Below, piece after piece: positions 15,140 through 24,075 of a stretch of 64,000 bases of DNA (the first letter of the stretch is position 1; each line of letters opens with the position of its first letter). Source of the DNA: Candidatus Bathyarchaeota archaeon (GTDB lineage: Archaea > Thermoproteota > Bathyarchaeia > Bathyarchaeales > Bathycorpusculaceae); contig JAOZHU010000005.1 of NCBI GenBank assembly GCA_026014705.1, positions 1-64,000 on the forward strand, given 5' to 3'. The position numbers and the translations under genes were made by a program. A model generated the notes under the pieces. It worked only from the letters and a program-made list of their open reading frames with translations. It was not told the DNA's origin and searched no databases.

Positions 15140-16132
15140 ATGCACACATGGCAAAAACTAATCATAATCGCAACACTATCAACCGTAATCCTAATCGCTG
15201 GCACAGTAGCCTACTTCAACTACTTCGCCAAAAGACGCCTAATAATCTCCACAACCACAAGCCTCTACGACACAGCACTGCTGGACGAAATCGAAAAACG
15301 CTACGAAACAACCCACAACGTGGACATCAACATAATCTCCGCAGGAACAGGCATAGCCATCCAACACGCTCAGAACGGCGACGCCGACATCATCCTCATC
15401 CACTCACCAGCCATGGAAAAAACCTTCCTCGAGCAAGGCTACGGCGTAAACAGGAAAATAATTGCCTACAACTTCTTCACCATCGTCGGACCCGAAAATG
15501 ACCCAGCGGGAGTCACGGGAAAAAACGCAACCGAAGCGCTAAAAAGCATAGCAGTCTATGGCGAAAGATTAGCTGACCAGTCGGGACAAACCAAAGTATG
15601 GGTCTCTCGAGGCGACAACTCGGGCACACATTCCAAAGAGCAGAACCTCTGGAAAGCCGCAGGCTACAACTACACGCTTGTATCTGCTGAACCATGGTAC
15701 GCAAGCGTAGGCTCAGGCATGGGCGACACCTTGAACGTGGCTAACCAAAAAACAGCCTACACACTCGCAGACATAGGTACCTACTTGAAATTCTACACCG
15801 ACGGCGTAATCTCCTTGTCTGCGCTGATAACTGAAGAGCAAGCTTTGCTTAACGTCTACAGCGTCATGGCTGTAAACCAAACCTACCACGAGCAAATAAA
15901 CTACGCGGACGCCATGGACTTCATCGAATACTTGGTATCCGATGAGGCACAACAGTTCATAACAGACTACGGCAAAGCCGATTATGGGAAAAGCCTCTTC
16001 TACGGCGCAGTGCAACCACTAAAGAGCAACGCTCCCCAGCCGATAGTCAGTTGGATAAAAAGCGCCGCCTTCTTCGACGGTTCCGAGTGCCCACCGCAAT
16101 ACAGAAAAAACTACCCGCAACTTTACAGTTAG
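15140..16132 (+). CDS. tupA: Tungstate-binding protein of ABC transporter
   Basis: A 330-aa periplasmic-type binding protein. Residues ~5-28 form a membrane anchor (LIIIATLSTVILIAGTVAYF). RLIISTTTSLYDTALLDEI holds the TTTS oxyanion loop typical of TupA, followed by ISAGTGIAIQHAQNGDADIILIHS. VSRGDNSGTHSKE is a second ligand loop. TupA binds tungstate far more tightly than molybdate. First gene of tupABC, behind the ModE-like operator. Tungsten would serve enzymes such as tungsten-dependent formylmethanofuran dehydrogenase or aldehyde oxidoreductases, which are not in this window. Confidence 0.92.
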   Translation: MHTWQKLIIIATLSTVILIAGTVAYFNYFAKRRLIISTTTSLYDTALLDEIEKRYETTHNVDINIISAGTGIAIQHAQNGDADIILIHSPAMEKTFLEQGYGVNRKIIAYNFFTIVGPENDPAGVTGKNATEALKSIAVYGERLADQSGQTKVWVSRGDNSGTHSKEQNLWKAAGYNYTLVSAEPWYASVGSGMGDTLNVANQKTAYTLADIGTYLKFYTDGVISLSALITEEQALLNVYSVMAVNQTYHEQINYADAMDFIEYLVSDEAQQFITDYGKADYGKSLFYGAVQPLKSNAPQPIVSWIKSAAFFDGSECPPQYRKNYPQLYS

Positions 16133-16144
16133 AGGCTCACAACA

Positions 16145-16864
16145 ATGGTTGACGTACTCGGCGGCATAATAAAAGCATTCGAGTTAATAGCTACAGGCGA
16201 CCCAACGCTTTACGGTATAGTCGCGCGCACTCTGTTTTTCTCAAGCATCGCCGTCGTGTTAGCCATGCTGTGGGGAACGCCTATCGCATTGCTAATAAGC
16301 CTCAGAAACTTCCGAGGCAGAACAATAATCAAAGCGTTCTTCAACTCTCTGATAGGCGTACCCACCGTGGTTCTCGGTTTAGTGCTGTTTCTCATTTTTT
16401 CAAAAAGCGGACCCTTAGGCTTTTTAGGCCTGCTTTACACACCTGCAGCCATAATCCTCGGCGAAGCCGTGCTTGTAACGCCCATACTGATCAGCATAAT
16501 GTCCAACGCCATAGAGGCAGTTGACCCAGAAATCATGAACTTGGCGAAAACACTGGGCGCCTCAGAATCGCAAGCAGCAATAGCCGTGCTGAAGGAAGCG
16601 TTAAACGGCGTCCTCCTAAGCAACATCGCCAGCTTCAATCGGGCAATCGCCGAGTTGGGCGTCGCGCTGCTTGTAGGCGGCAACATAGCAGGCTTAACTG
16701 ACGTGCTGACAACCGCGATTTCGCGTTACACAGCGAGAGGCGAACTGGACTTCGCTATTGCACTGGGAATACTGTTGATGCTCATAGTGTTCGGGATAAA
16801 CGTGGTGTTGATTATGGCGCGGAAAGCGAAAATGCTGTTCACGCTGTGGAGAAATCCGCAGTAG
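16145..16864 (+). CDS. tupB: Tungstate ABC transporter permease
   Basis: A 239-aa inner-membrane permease with about five or six membrane segments (e.g. TLFFSSIAVVLAMLWGTPIAL, VPTVVLGLVLFLIF, ILLMLIVFGINVVLIM). The EAA-loop lies near EIMNLAKTLGASESQA…VLKEALNGVLL. It begins 12 bases after tupA. Highly similar in plan to TupB; it forms the channel for the oxyanion. Confidence 0.92.
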   Translation: MVDVLGGIIKAFELIATGDPTLYGIVARTLFFSSIAVVLAMLWGTPIALLISLRNFRGRTIIKAFFNSLIGVPTVVLGLVLFLIFSKSGPLGFLGLLYTPAAIILGEAVLVTPILISIMSNAIEAVDPEIMNLAKTLGASESQAAIAVLKEALNGVLLSNIASFNRAIAELGVALLVGGNIAGLTDVLTTAISRYTARGELDFAIALGILLMLIVFGINVVLIMARKAKMLFTLWRNPQ

Positions 16865-16897
16865 GCAGGATTGTTGACTGGAGGTTAAGAGAAACTG

Positions 16898-17956
16898 GTG
16901 ATAACAGCTGAATTGAAGAACGTAACCAAAGCATACGGAGACAAAACCGTAGTTGACCAAGTCAACTTGCAGATACAGGAAGGCGAAATCCTAGCGCTTC
17001 TGGGACCGAACGGTTCGGGAAAAACAACCCTGCTGAAAATCCTAGCGTTAATCGAAGCACCCACAAGCGGCGTGGTTGAATTTCAAAGCGAAGCGGTTAC
17101 CGCAAAAAACGCTGAACAACTGCGCATGCAAAGCACTCTCGTGTTTCAGAAAACCACCCTTTTCGACTCTACAGTTTACAGTAACGTGGCTTACGGCTTA
17201 AAAATTAGGAAAATCCCCAGAGAAGTGCTTGATGAAAAAGTGGCGAAGGCACTGAAGCTTGTGAAGCTGGAAGGCTTCGAGAAACGCCCCGCAAAAAAGC
17301 TCTCAGGCGGAGAACAACAACGCGTAGCAATAGCCCGCGCAGTGGCGCTTAAGACCAAGCTTCTGCTCTTGGACGAGCCTACAGCGAACTTAGACCCAAA
17401 AAACGCCGCCATTATTGAGGAAGTCATCGCTGCAGTTAACCGCGAAGACAAAACCACCATCGTTATGGCTACGCACAACATGTTCCAAGCAAAAGCCTTG
17501 CCCCACCGCATAGCGCTGATGAACGAGGGAAAAATAACCGAGGTCGGCTCGCCCGCAGACGTTTTCGGCAACCTCTCTCGGAACCTAGCGCGGTTCGCCG
17601 CGGTGGACAACACTTTCGCTGGAACCGCCAAGGCAACGGCGGCGGGCACAACGATGGTAGACATAGGCAACGGCGTGCAGATTGAAGTCACAGCGCAGAA
17701 ACGAGGTGAAGTTTCCCTGTTCGTTAACCCTCAAGACATTATTCTCTCCAAAAGCGCGGTGGAATCCAGCGCCCGAAACGTTTTCAAAGGCAAAATAACG
17801 GAAATCAAGGATTTGGGCTCGCTGGTGAAGCTTAAGGTTAACGTGGGCAAGCCTTTCACGGTTCAGATAACTAAACGCTCCTTCATTGAGATGGGGCTTA
17901 ACTTGAACTCCGAAATCTACATTGCCTTCAAAGCGTCAAGCGTGCAAGTGCTTTAG
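16898..17956 (+). CDS. tupC: Tungstate ABC transporter ATPase with C-terminal TOBE-like domain
   Basis: A 352-aa ATPase from a GTG at 16898 (GGAGG lies ~18 bases upstream). Walker A LGPNGSGKTT, Q-loop VFQKTT, signature LSGGEQQRVAIARA, Walker B LLLLDEPTANLD, then the switch His in MATHNMFQA. After residue ~270 a TOBE-like region (FKGKITEIKDLGSLVKLKV) could bind oxyanion and regulate transport. Longer than minimal TupC (~240 aa) because of this tail. Third gene of the tup operon. Confidence 0.92.
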   Translation: MITAELKNVTKAYGDKTVVDQVNLQIQEGEILALLGPNGSGKTTLLKILALIEAPTSGVVEFQSEAVTAKNAEQLRMQSTLVFQKTTLFDSTVYSNVAYGLKIRKIPREVLDEKVAKALKLVKLEGFEKRPAKKLSGGEQQRVAIARAVALKTKLLLLDEPTANLDPKNAAIIEEVIAAVNREDKTTIVMATHNMFQAKALPHRIALMNEGKITEVGSPADVFGNLSRNLARFAAVDNTFAGTAKATAAGTTMVDIGNGVQIEVTAQKRGEVSLFVNPQDIILSKSAVESSARNVFKGKITEIKDLGSLVKLKVNVGKPFTVQITKRSFIEMGLNLNSEIYIAFKASSVQVL

Positions 17957-18177
17957 GCTTTGCGTTGTCTTTCCTCCGATAGCTCGCGCAGGATGACGAG
18001 TGCTTCACCAAGCGGCATGTTCAACCTTGCCGCTAACTCAGCAGGGGTTACGTCGGGTTTTTCGCGCAGAATCTCCTCTCTTGTGTACGCCTTATGCGCG
18101 GGGTACATCACTGCAGCATGCACTGTTTCAACGAGTATAAGCCAGAGCTGTTCCTTCGTCAACTCCTCAAGGCTCAT
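17953..18177 (-). CDS. Small hypothetical protein with HTH-like segment
   Basis: A 74-aa acidic, helical protein. EKPDVTPAELAARLNMPLGEALVILREL looks like a helix-turn-helix with the reading helix at its end. The ATG is at 18177; its stop overlaps the convergent tupC stop by four bases. No family recognised; a regulatory or accessory role is only a guess. Confidence 0.6.
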   Translation of the reverse strand: MSLEELTKEQLWLILVETVHAAVMYPAHKAYTREEILREKPDVTPAELAARLNMPLGEALVILRELSEERQRKA

Positions 18178-18262
18178 ACAACATCACTAAGTATAGTAAG
18201 CATGACTTGCTATTCAGTTTACCGCAAAAATCTCTAAAACGCAAGAGAAAAGGCTGTATTTG

Positions 18263-19249
18263 CTAAAGTTGGTAGAGGTTTCCAACACTGTTCCACACAA
18301 AAGCATCAGGCAAAGCCTCAGCCAAAGCGCACGTGGCTCTCCACCCAGTGCAATGCGACGGCACAATCAGCGCGGGATTTACCCACTTTAGCTCTTGAAC
18401 TGTGGGTTTGATTCTTGGTTCAAATTCTTTGCCAGCCAAGTGGAAACCGCCCATAACAGCGTAAACCCTGCTTACTCCAGTGACCTGCTGCGCATAAAGC
18501 ACAGTGTTGATTATACCTGCGTGCGCGCATCCGGAGATGACGACTAAGCCTTTTTCTTTCACGTTGATTACGATTGCTTGGTCGTCGCGAATCCACGGCT
18601 CAGACTGCCACGCGCCGTCAATCAAGGCTTTGTGTTGCGCGTAGCCTTTCTCGAAGCTTGTTTCACGCAGAATTTCTCCTGTAACGAAAGCGCTGTTTTC
18701 AGCAAACAGCAAAGGCTGCCTAGTTTCAACCATCTTGGTTAAGTGCCTGAGTTCTTCTGCTGGGAACTCGGGGTAAACTCGGATTTCCCCCTTTGCATCG
18801 GCTGTGCCTCTGGTTTTAAACGCGTCTGGGTGAACCATAACGGGCAAATTAGCTCTGTTAATTGCCTTGACTGCGGACAAGAGCCCGCCGAAAGGGTCGT
18901 AATGCCCATGCGACAGGACAATGGATTCCACTTCGTTCAAGTCTATCCCCATCCGTTCAGCATTCTTCACCATTCCGTCCATGCTGCTGCCTGCATCAAA
19001 CAAAACGCAATGAGTTTTGTCTTCCTGCAATATGCGGATTAGCATTGAAAAGCCGTGTTCCGCAGAGGGCAACTCAACATGCGCCTTAGTCCATTCTTGG
19101 CCATGACGCTTTTTAGTCCACTGCCTAAACGACTGCGCCTCTTTCCTGCTGATTGCGGAGAGAAAATCCACTGAGTTGTCCATCAAGCTGAGGATTTCTA
19201 CGCCATCAGCTTCTGCAATTTTGATTGTCCCAAGCTTAGTTGCGTTCAT
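18263..19249 (-). CDS. MBL-fold metal hydrolase, dihydropterin synthase-like group
   Basis: A 328-aa metallo-beta-lactamase-fold protein. The metal motif LSHGHYDPFGGL has H114, H116 and D118; further ligands lie in VISGCAHAGIIN and VPSHCTGW. This arrangement (HxHxD with a late CAH) matches the archaeal group that includes the ribofuranosylaminobenzene-phosphate dihydropterin synthase relatives. Substrate is uncertain. It follows the Lrp-type regulator by 19 bases, so the two form an operon divergent from the mrp cluster. Confidence 0.85.
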   Translation of the reverse strand: MNATKLGTIKIAEADGVEILSLMDNSVDFLSAISRKEAQSFRQWTKKRHGQEWTKAHVELPSAEHGFSMLIRILQEDKTHCVLFDAGSSMDGMVKNAERMGIDLNEVESIVLSHGHYDPFGGLLSAVKAINRANLPVMVHPDAFKTRGTADAKGEIRVYPEFPAEELRHLTKMVETRQPLLFAENSAFVTGEILRETSFEKGYAQHKALIDGAWQSEPWIRDDQAIVINVKEKGLVVISGCAHAGIINTVLYAQQVTGVSRVYAVMGGFHLAGKEFEPRIKPTVQELKWVNPALIVPSHCTGWRATCALAEALPDAFVWNSVGNLYQL

Positions 19250-19268
19250 GTTGCCGTTTCCCGCCGCC

Positions 19269-19838
19269 TCATAGTGAGCCTTTGTAGTTGCTTGTCGTGG
19301 GGCAGCCGACGCATTTCTGGGTTTCGTATCGGTTGCAGGGGGCGCAGTTCACATCGCACGGCGTCACTGTGCGTTCCTTATGCGTTAGTGTTTCTCTTAT
19401 TTCCAGGAAAGGCTCAAAGTAAGTGTCGCTTATTGGGTAAAATTCTGACCTGCGGATTCCCTTGCTGCACCGCAACGAGCATTTCTCCATTGATATGCTT
19501 TCAAGTGTTTCCTGTGTTTCTGCCACAACAAGCGCAATCAAATTGTAGCCGCCTATCGTCTTGAAAATCTGAATCACTCGTGGACACTCTTTAAAGCGGT
19601 CAAGCAGCTTCTGCATTGCTTCAGCGCTTTCCATTTCCAACATCACGATTGCTGGATGCAGCTTCAGCGCCTTCGGATTAATCAAAGCGGAGACCTTAAT
19701 CGTGCCTGTTTCCACAAGTTTCTCTAGTCTCTTCTTTATGCCCATGCTGGTGAACCCAACGGCGTCGGCCAACTCCTGCAATGTGGTTCTTCCGTTTGCT
19801 TGGAGCTGCGTGATTATTTTTCTGTCAACTTCGTCCAA
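19269..19838 (-). CDS. Lrp/AsnC-family regulator with cysteine-rich tail
   Basis: A 189-aa protein from a TTG preceded by GGAG. Residues 1-60 are an AsnC-type HTH (DEVDRKIITQLQANGRTTLQELADAVG). An effector/oligomerisation region runs to ~150. The C-terminus adds CDVNCAPCNRYETQKCVGCP with five Cys in C-x3-C-x2-C…C-x2-C spacing, suited to an Fe-S cluster or zinc. Divergent from mrp with 74 bases between. It may sense metal, sulphide or redox state and control the Fe-S-related genes on the other side; that is inferred. Confidence 0.85.
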   Translation of the reverse strand: MDEVDRKIITQLQANGRTTLQELADAVGFTSMGIKKRLEKLVETGTIKVSALINPKALKLHPAIVMLEMESAEAMQKLLDRFKECPRVIQIFKTIGGYNLIALVVAETQETLESISMEKCSLRCSKGIRRSEFYPISDTYFEPFLEIRETLTHKERTVTPCDVNCAPCNRYETQKCVGCPTTSNYKGSL

Positions 19839-19912
19839 ACCATTCTCCTGTTTATTTTATAAACGCAAAGTATTAATAAGGTTTATCCATTAAACTTTTT
19901 CCACTTCAAACG

Positions 19913-20845
19913 GTGACAAAAGTGAAAGCCACAACCAAACAGGCAAACCCTGCCGAAGAATGTGATGGAAAATGCGGAACATGCCCTACATCAGATGCGT
20001 GTAGCGACCAGAGAAAACAACAATTCGAACAAGAGAGAAAATTAAAGCTGAAAATGGATAAAATCAAACACAAAATCGCAGTAATAAGCGGAAAGGGCGG
20101 AGTTGGCAAAAGCACAGTAACCGTAAACCTTGCCGTGGCGTTCGCGTTGCATGGGCACAACGGCAAAGTCGGCATACTCGACGCTGATATTCACGGACCC
20201 TGCGTGCCGAAAATGCTGGGGTTGAAAGGACAGAAAATCGTAGGCGGACCTGCGGGCATGCTCTTTCCAGTCACGGGTCACTTGGGCATCAAAGTGGCAT
20301 CGATGGATTTTCTGCTTCCAACCGATGAGGCGCCTGTAATTTGGCGTGGTCCTTTGAAAATGAGGGTTCTCCAGCAGTTTTTATCCGACATAGCGTGGGG
20401 CGAACTTGATTTTCTGCTGATTGACCTTCCGCCCGGCACTGGAGATGAACCGTTAAGCGTTATGCAGTTGATTCCCGACATGGATGGCGTTATTATAGTA
20501 ACTATGCCTTCAGAGGTTTCCGAGGCTGTAGTTAAGAAATCTGTTACATTCGCTCGGCAAGTTGGCGTTCCTGTGATTGGCGTAATCGAGAATATGAGCG
20601 GTTTCATCTGCCCTGACTGCGGCGCCAAAATTGACATTTTTAAAACTGGCGGAGGCAAACGAATCGCAGACAGCATGAACGTGCCCTATTTGGGTTCTTT
20701 ACCTATAGACCCCGCGATTTGTAATGACTCTGACGGTGGACTGGCTTTTATGGCTGAAAACAAAAATTCGCCTTCGGCTAAAGCTTTCTCAGAAATTGTT
20801 GAGAAGATTGAGCGTTTCCAAGCAACTGCACCTGTAAGGAGTTGA
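19913..20845 (+). CDS. Mrp/Nbp35-family P-loop ATPase, Fe-S carrier
   Basis: A 310-aa protein. The N-terminal Cys motif C17-x3-C21-x2-C24-x5-C30 is like Nbp35. The deviant Walker A GKGGVGKSTVTVNLA spans residues ~60-74, and the conserved CxxC lies in FICPDCG near residue 228. Such proteins form dimers bridging a 4Fe-4S cluster and deliver it to apoproteins. GTG start. Four bases ahead of the ferredoxin gene, suggesting a Fe-S or cofactor assembly operon with the NifX-like protein that follows. Confidence 0.93.
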   Translation: MTKVKATTKQANPAEECDGKCGTCPTSDACSDQRKQQFEQERKLKLKMDKIKHKIAVISGKGGVGKSTVTVNLAVAFALHGHNGKVGILDADIHGPCVPKMLGLKGQKIVGGPAGMLFPVTGHLGIKVASMDFLLPTDEAPVIWRGPLKMRVLQQFLSDIAWGELDFLLIDLPPGTGDEPLSVMQLIPDMDGVIIVTMPSEVSEAVVKKSVTFARQVGVPVIGVIENMSGFICPDCGAKIDIFKTGGGKRIADSMNVPYLGSLPIDPAICNDSDGGLAFMAENKNSPSAKAFSEIVEKIERFQATAPVRS

Positions 20846-20849
20846 TGGT

Positions 20850-21161
20850 GTGTCTGAAGAAATGTATGAGGATGTTCCTCGCCGCAAGATTCCGTGGTAT
20901 CCAACTATAGACTATAGCAAGTGCGTAGGTTGCGGTGCATGTGTGGATTACTGTACTGCAGGCGGTTTCGGCGTATACGTCTTTGAAGAGAGGGATGGAA
21001 AAAAACTGCCTGTTGTGAAGAACCCCTATAACTGCATAGTGTTTTGCAGAGGCTGCGAAGACAAAGAAGTGTGCCCTGTCGGCGCAATTACTCATCCATC
21101 AGAAGAGGAGACCCATAAGATAATTGAAAAACTGCAAAAATCAAAGAAGAGAAAAACCTGA
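20850..21161 (+). CDS. Two-cluster 4Fe-4S ferredoxin-like protein
   Basis: A 103-aa protein from a GTG four bases after mrp. C25, C28, C31 and C35 form a normal CxxCxxCxxxC cluster site. C62, C66, C69 and C75 form a second, oddly spaced site (CIVFCRGCEDKEVCP). Between them is a 26-residue insertion. The atypical second site suggests a specialised electron carrier or cluster donor rather than a general ferredoxin. In an operon with mrp and the NifX-like gene. Confidence 0.88.
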   Translation: MSEEMYEDVPRRKIPWYPTIDYSKCVGCGACVDYCTAGGFGVYVFEERDGKKLPVVKNPYNCIVFCRGCEDKEVCPVGAITHPSEEETHKIIEKLQKSKKRKT

Positions 21162-21191
21162 AAAATCGAGTTTGCTCAAGGAGGTGAATGA

Positions 21192-21572
21192 TTGACAGAA
21201 AGAGTGATCGTGCCGGCAGCAGACCAAAATGGATTGAAAGCGCGGTTGGCAGAGCATTTCGGCAGAGCACCCTATTATGCGATTGTAGACTTTGACGCGA
21301 ATGGCACTGTAGCAGATGTTAAAACTGTCCCGAACATTGGCGAGCACACAGGCGGAATTGGGCATTCTCACGACAATCTTCTGGAGCATCAACCAAAAGC
21401 CATAATAGTTTACGGTATGGGACCAAGAGGGTTGGCAAGTTTTCAAAACGCAGGCGTCGTCGTGCTGAAAGCCAACGCTGATACTGTCGGCGAAGTGGTC
21501 AACGCCTACAAGGCAGGCAAACTTAAAAAACTAACAGAAGGCTGCGAACACGCGCACCAGCACCACCATTAG
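21192..21572 (+). CDS. NifX/NifB C-domain-like cofactor-binding protein
   Basis: A 126-aa protein of the dinitrogenase iron-molybdenum cofactor-binding family (RNase H-like fold): RLAEHFGRAPYYAIVDFD, then AIIVYGMGPRGLASFQNAG. It ends in a His-rich tail (EHAHQHHH) that could bind nickel or another metal. TTG start with GGAGGTGA upstream. Paired with Mrp-type ATPases in many anaerobes outside nitrogen fixation. No nif genes are visible, so a role in metal-cluster storage or transfer is the likely one. Confidence 0.87.
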   Translation: MTERVIVPAADQNGLKARLAEHFGRAPYYAIVDFDANGTVADVKTVPNIGEHTGGIGHSHDNLLEHQPKAIIVYGMGPRGLASFQNAGVVVLKANADTVGEVVNAYKAGKLKKLTEGCEHAHQHHH

Positions 21573-21584
21573 CTCTTTGAGAGC
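21572..21584 (+). terminator. Short hairpin after the NifX-like gene
   Basis: GCTCT-TTG-AGAGC begins at the stop codon and is followed by an A-rich then TTAAATAATAAAA stretch. It could be a weak terminator closing the mrp operon. Confidence 0.3.
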
Positions 21585-21636
21585 ACTTAAAAAGGCTTAA
21601 ATAATAAAATTTGCAAAGGCTGTTTGGTGAAGTGAA

Positions 21637-22053
21637 ATGCCGAAAATCAAAGCAGAGGCAAAGCTTGTTGAGAATGTTCGTTCAGTAGTAGGCAACACAC
21701 GAGCCCACATCGTAACCTGTGACCTCCCTGCTGCTGCAGGTGGAAGCGACGCAGGCCCTACCGCTTTGGAGTTGGCGTTGATGGCGCTTGCTGACTGTGG
21801 AGTGACAATTTTCGCCGATGTCTGTAAAAAGAGCAACATCGAGCCTAGCAAGGTCGACGTTGTTGCGGAGGCTGACAAATCTCCTGATTCGCCAGTGATA
21901 ACTGGCGTGACGATGAAGGTGGCGGTTTCTGCAAAAGGCAGAAAAGAACTGTTGGAAGGCGCTTGGAGGAGAACTGAAGCAAACTGCCCGGTCTTATTCA
22001 TCTTTAAAGAGTCTATTCCCGTGAAAGTTGAGTTCGAAGCAAAACCCGAATAA
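21637..22053 (+). CDS. OsmC-family protein
   Basis: A 138-aa OsmC/Ohr-family protein. The first conserved Cys lies in LMALADCGVTIFADVCKK, near residue 64, and the second in TEANCPVLFIFKES, near 117. In this family such thiols reduce organic peroxides or handle persulphides. The OGPT-like segment is SDAGPTALELAL. ATG start. It has its own AT-rich leader (21590-21625) and may be separate from the mrp operon. Confidence 0.9.
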   Translation: MPKIKAEAKLVENVRSVVGNTRAHIVTCDLPAAAGGSDAGPTALELALMALADCGVTIFADVCKKSNIEPSKVDVVAEADKSPDSPVITGVTMKVAVSAKGRKELLEGAWRRTEANCPVLFIFKESIPVKVEFEAKPE

Positions 22054-22216
22054 CACAAGCCTTTGACAACAACAAACACGTGGACCCGCGTTTCAGGCTG
22101 TTTGTTAGCTGAAAGCTTACCTAATTCATTGCCTCTTTCAAGGCGTTAATTATTTATTAGCGCAATTGCAAAGTTAATAGTTCACGTTATTTGTAAGATA
22201 ATTTGAGGGTGACTTT

Positions 22217-23185
22217 TTGAGAGCCGTTGTTTACCGTGGACCACGCAACATAAAAGTGGAAGATGTTTCTAAGCCACGTGTTTCAGGCAAAAAAGTTCTC
22301 GTCAAATTCAAGGCAGGGAGCATCTGCGGCACCGACATGCACCTCTACCGTGGAGAATGGAAAATTAAGCATGGACGAATAATTGGGCACGACGCTTGCG
22401 GAGTTCGCGTTGACACAGGCGAACGTGTAGTCATGATTCCCATCACCTACTGCGGTTCATGTTACTATTGCCTAAGAGGCTTAACTGGATACTGCGAACA
22501 CGCCAAGTTTTACGGCTTAACTCGGAACGGGTTTTTCGCCGAATCCCTCGCAATGCGTCCCAAGAATCTGGTTCCGATTCCCGCAAACGTAAGCGATGAG
22601 GAAGCCGCGGTAGTGGAGCCCGTAGCGTTGGCGCTTCATGCGCTGGAGCTGCTTAAGCCTAACGTGGGCGACTGGGCTACGGTAATTGGCCAAGGCGCCA
22701 TCGGTTTGTTGATGACGCAGATGACGCGGCTGAAGGGTTGCAGAGTCATAGCTGTAGATTTAGCTGATTATAGGCTTAGGCTTGCCGAGAAGTACGGCGC
22801 TGACCACTGCGTCAATGCGCTACGGGAAGACGCGGTTAAACGGGTTAGGGAAATCACGAAGCGCGGCTCTGATGTGGTGATTGAGGCTGCTGGAACTGCG
22901 CGGACGGTGGAGCAGACGCCTTTCATGGTTCGAAAAGCTGGGAAAGTGGCTTTGGTAGGCGAGTTCAAGGGCTACTTGAATTTGGAGGATGCTGATGAGG
23001 CTTTGTTTTTCACTACGTACATTTCCCCTGCGGAGTACCCGTTGGCTGTGCAGCTTATCGCGGATAAACGCGTGGACGTTAAAGGTTTGATAACGCACAA
23101 GTTCAGCCTTGTGGATTTCGAGAAAGCGCTTCAAACGGCGAATAGCCCTGAGGAAAAACCCGTGAAAGTGGTCATAACCGCGTAA
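22217..23185 (+). CDS. Zinc-dependent medium-chain alcohol/polyol dehydrogenase
   Basis: A 322-aa MDR enzyme. Catalytic zinc ligands are C37 (SICGTD), H58 (GHDACG) and a Glu nearby. Structural zinc ligands are C79, C82, C85 and C93 (CGSCYYCLRGLTGYC). The Rossmann motif is VIGQGAIGLL. It oxidises an alcohol or polyol with NAD(P); sorbitol/threonine dehydrogenase-like members share this layout. TTG start with GAGGGTGA upstream. Substrate cannot be told from the sequence. Confidence 0.92.
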   Translation: MRAVVYRGPRNIKVEDVSKPRVSGKKVLVKFKAGSICGTDMHLYRGEWKIKHGRIIGHDACGVRVDTGERVVMIPITYCGSCYYCLRGLTGYCEHAKFYGLTRNGFFAESLAMRPKNLVPIPANVSDEEAAVVEPVALALHALELLKPNVGDWATVIGQGAIGLLMTQMTRLKGCRVIAVDLADYRLRLAEKYGADHCVNALREDAVKRVREITKRGSDVVIEAAGTARTVEQTPFMVRKAGKVALVGEFKGYLNLEDADEALFFTTYISPAEYPLAVQLIADKRVDVKGLITHKFSLVDFEKALQTANSPEEKPVKVVITA

Positions 23186-23249
23186 GGTCAATTGACACGC
23201 GCTTTTACCGCAAAGTATATCTTTTATAGGGCTGTCATCAAGGGCGAGC

Positions 23250-23960
23250 ATGAACCCAATGCGCGTGAAAGCTGTAATATTCGATTTAGACGGCACACTT
23301 GCCAACTTCAACTTGGATTACAAGACAGTCCGAGCCGAAGTCAAAGGCTACTTGGTAAAACGCGGTGTCCCCGCTTCAGTTTTATCCGTCAAAGAAAGCG
23401 TCTTTGAAATGCTCAGAAAAACCGAAATCTACGTGAAAAACTCAGCTAAACCCGCCAAGTTTTTCAACGATATTCGCAGCGAAGCCTTAGCCATGGCAGA
23501 GAAATACGAGTTAGAAGCCGCCAAGAGCACAAGCCTGCTGCCCGGCGCAATGGAAACGCTTAAAGCTTTGCGTCGGATGGGTTTGAAAATTGGCTTGTGT
23601 ACCATAAACAGCGAAAACGCCGTGAATTACATCTTAACGCGCTTCGGGATTGCTGACTATTTTGGCGTAACAGTTTCGAGAAACAAGGTAAATCAGTATA
23701 AGCCTAATCCTGAGCACATTGGCGCTGCGTTGAGAGCTTTAGATGTTTCGGCAAGTGACGCTGTGATTGTTGGAGACGGCAGCGTAGACATGCAGAGCGC
23801 CAAAGAGCTTGACGCCATTGCTGTCGGGTTGCCCACGGGAGTTTCCACTATGGAGCAGTTGATGCGCAGCGGTGCAAACTACGTGATAACGTCGATAACG
23901 GATTTGCCGCTTCTGATAGAAAAAATCAACAAAGCTTCAAGCTCTGCGGAAAAAGAGTAA
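23250..23960 (+). CDS. HAD-superfamily phosphatase (subfamily IA)
   Basis: A 236-aa HAD enzyme. Motif I VIFDLDGTLANF has the nucleophile and acid Asps. A helical cap follows (~20-95). Motif II lies in LCTINSENA, the motif III Lys in YKPNPEH, and motif IV in VIVGDGSVDMQSAK. Phosphoglycolate phosphatase-like, but the substrate is not fixed. It follows the dehydrogenase by 64 bases and may be cotranscribed. Confidence 0.9.
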   Translation: MNPMRVKAVIFDLDGTLANFNLDYKTVRAEVKGYLVKRGVPASVLSVKESVFEMLRKTEIYVKNSAKPAKFFNDIRSEALAMAEKYELEAAKSTSLLPGAMETLKALRRMGLKIGLCTINSENAVNYILTRFGIADYFGVTVSRNKVNQYKPNPEHIGAALRALDVSASDAVIVGDGSVDMQSAKELDAIAVGLPTGVSTMEQLMRSGANYVITSITDLPLLIEKINKASSSAEKE

Positions 23961-24075
23961 TTCTTTTATTGCTTAACTTAGCATTATGCAGTAAAGAGTA
24001 ATTATCGTCAACTCGCATATTGCCTCACCAGAGGCTCTATCTTCAGACACGGGAATGCGGGTGAGGCGAGCAAAA

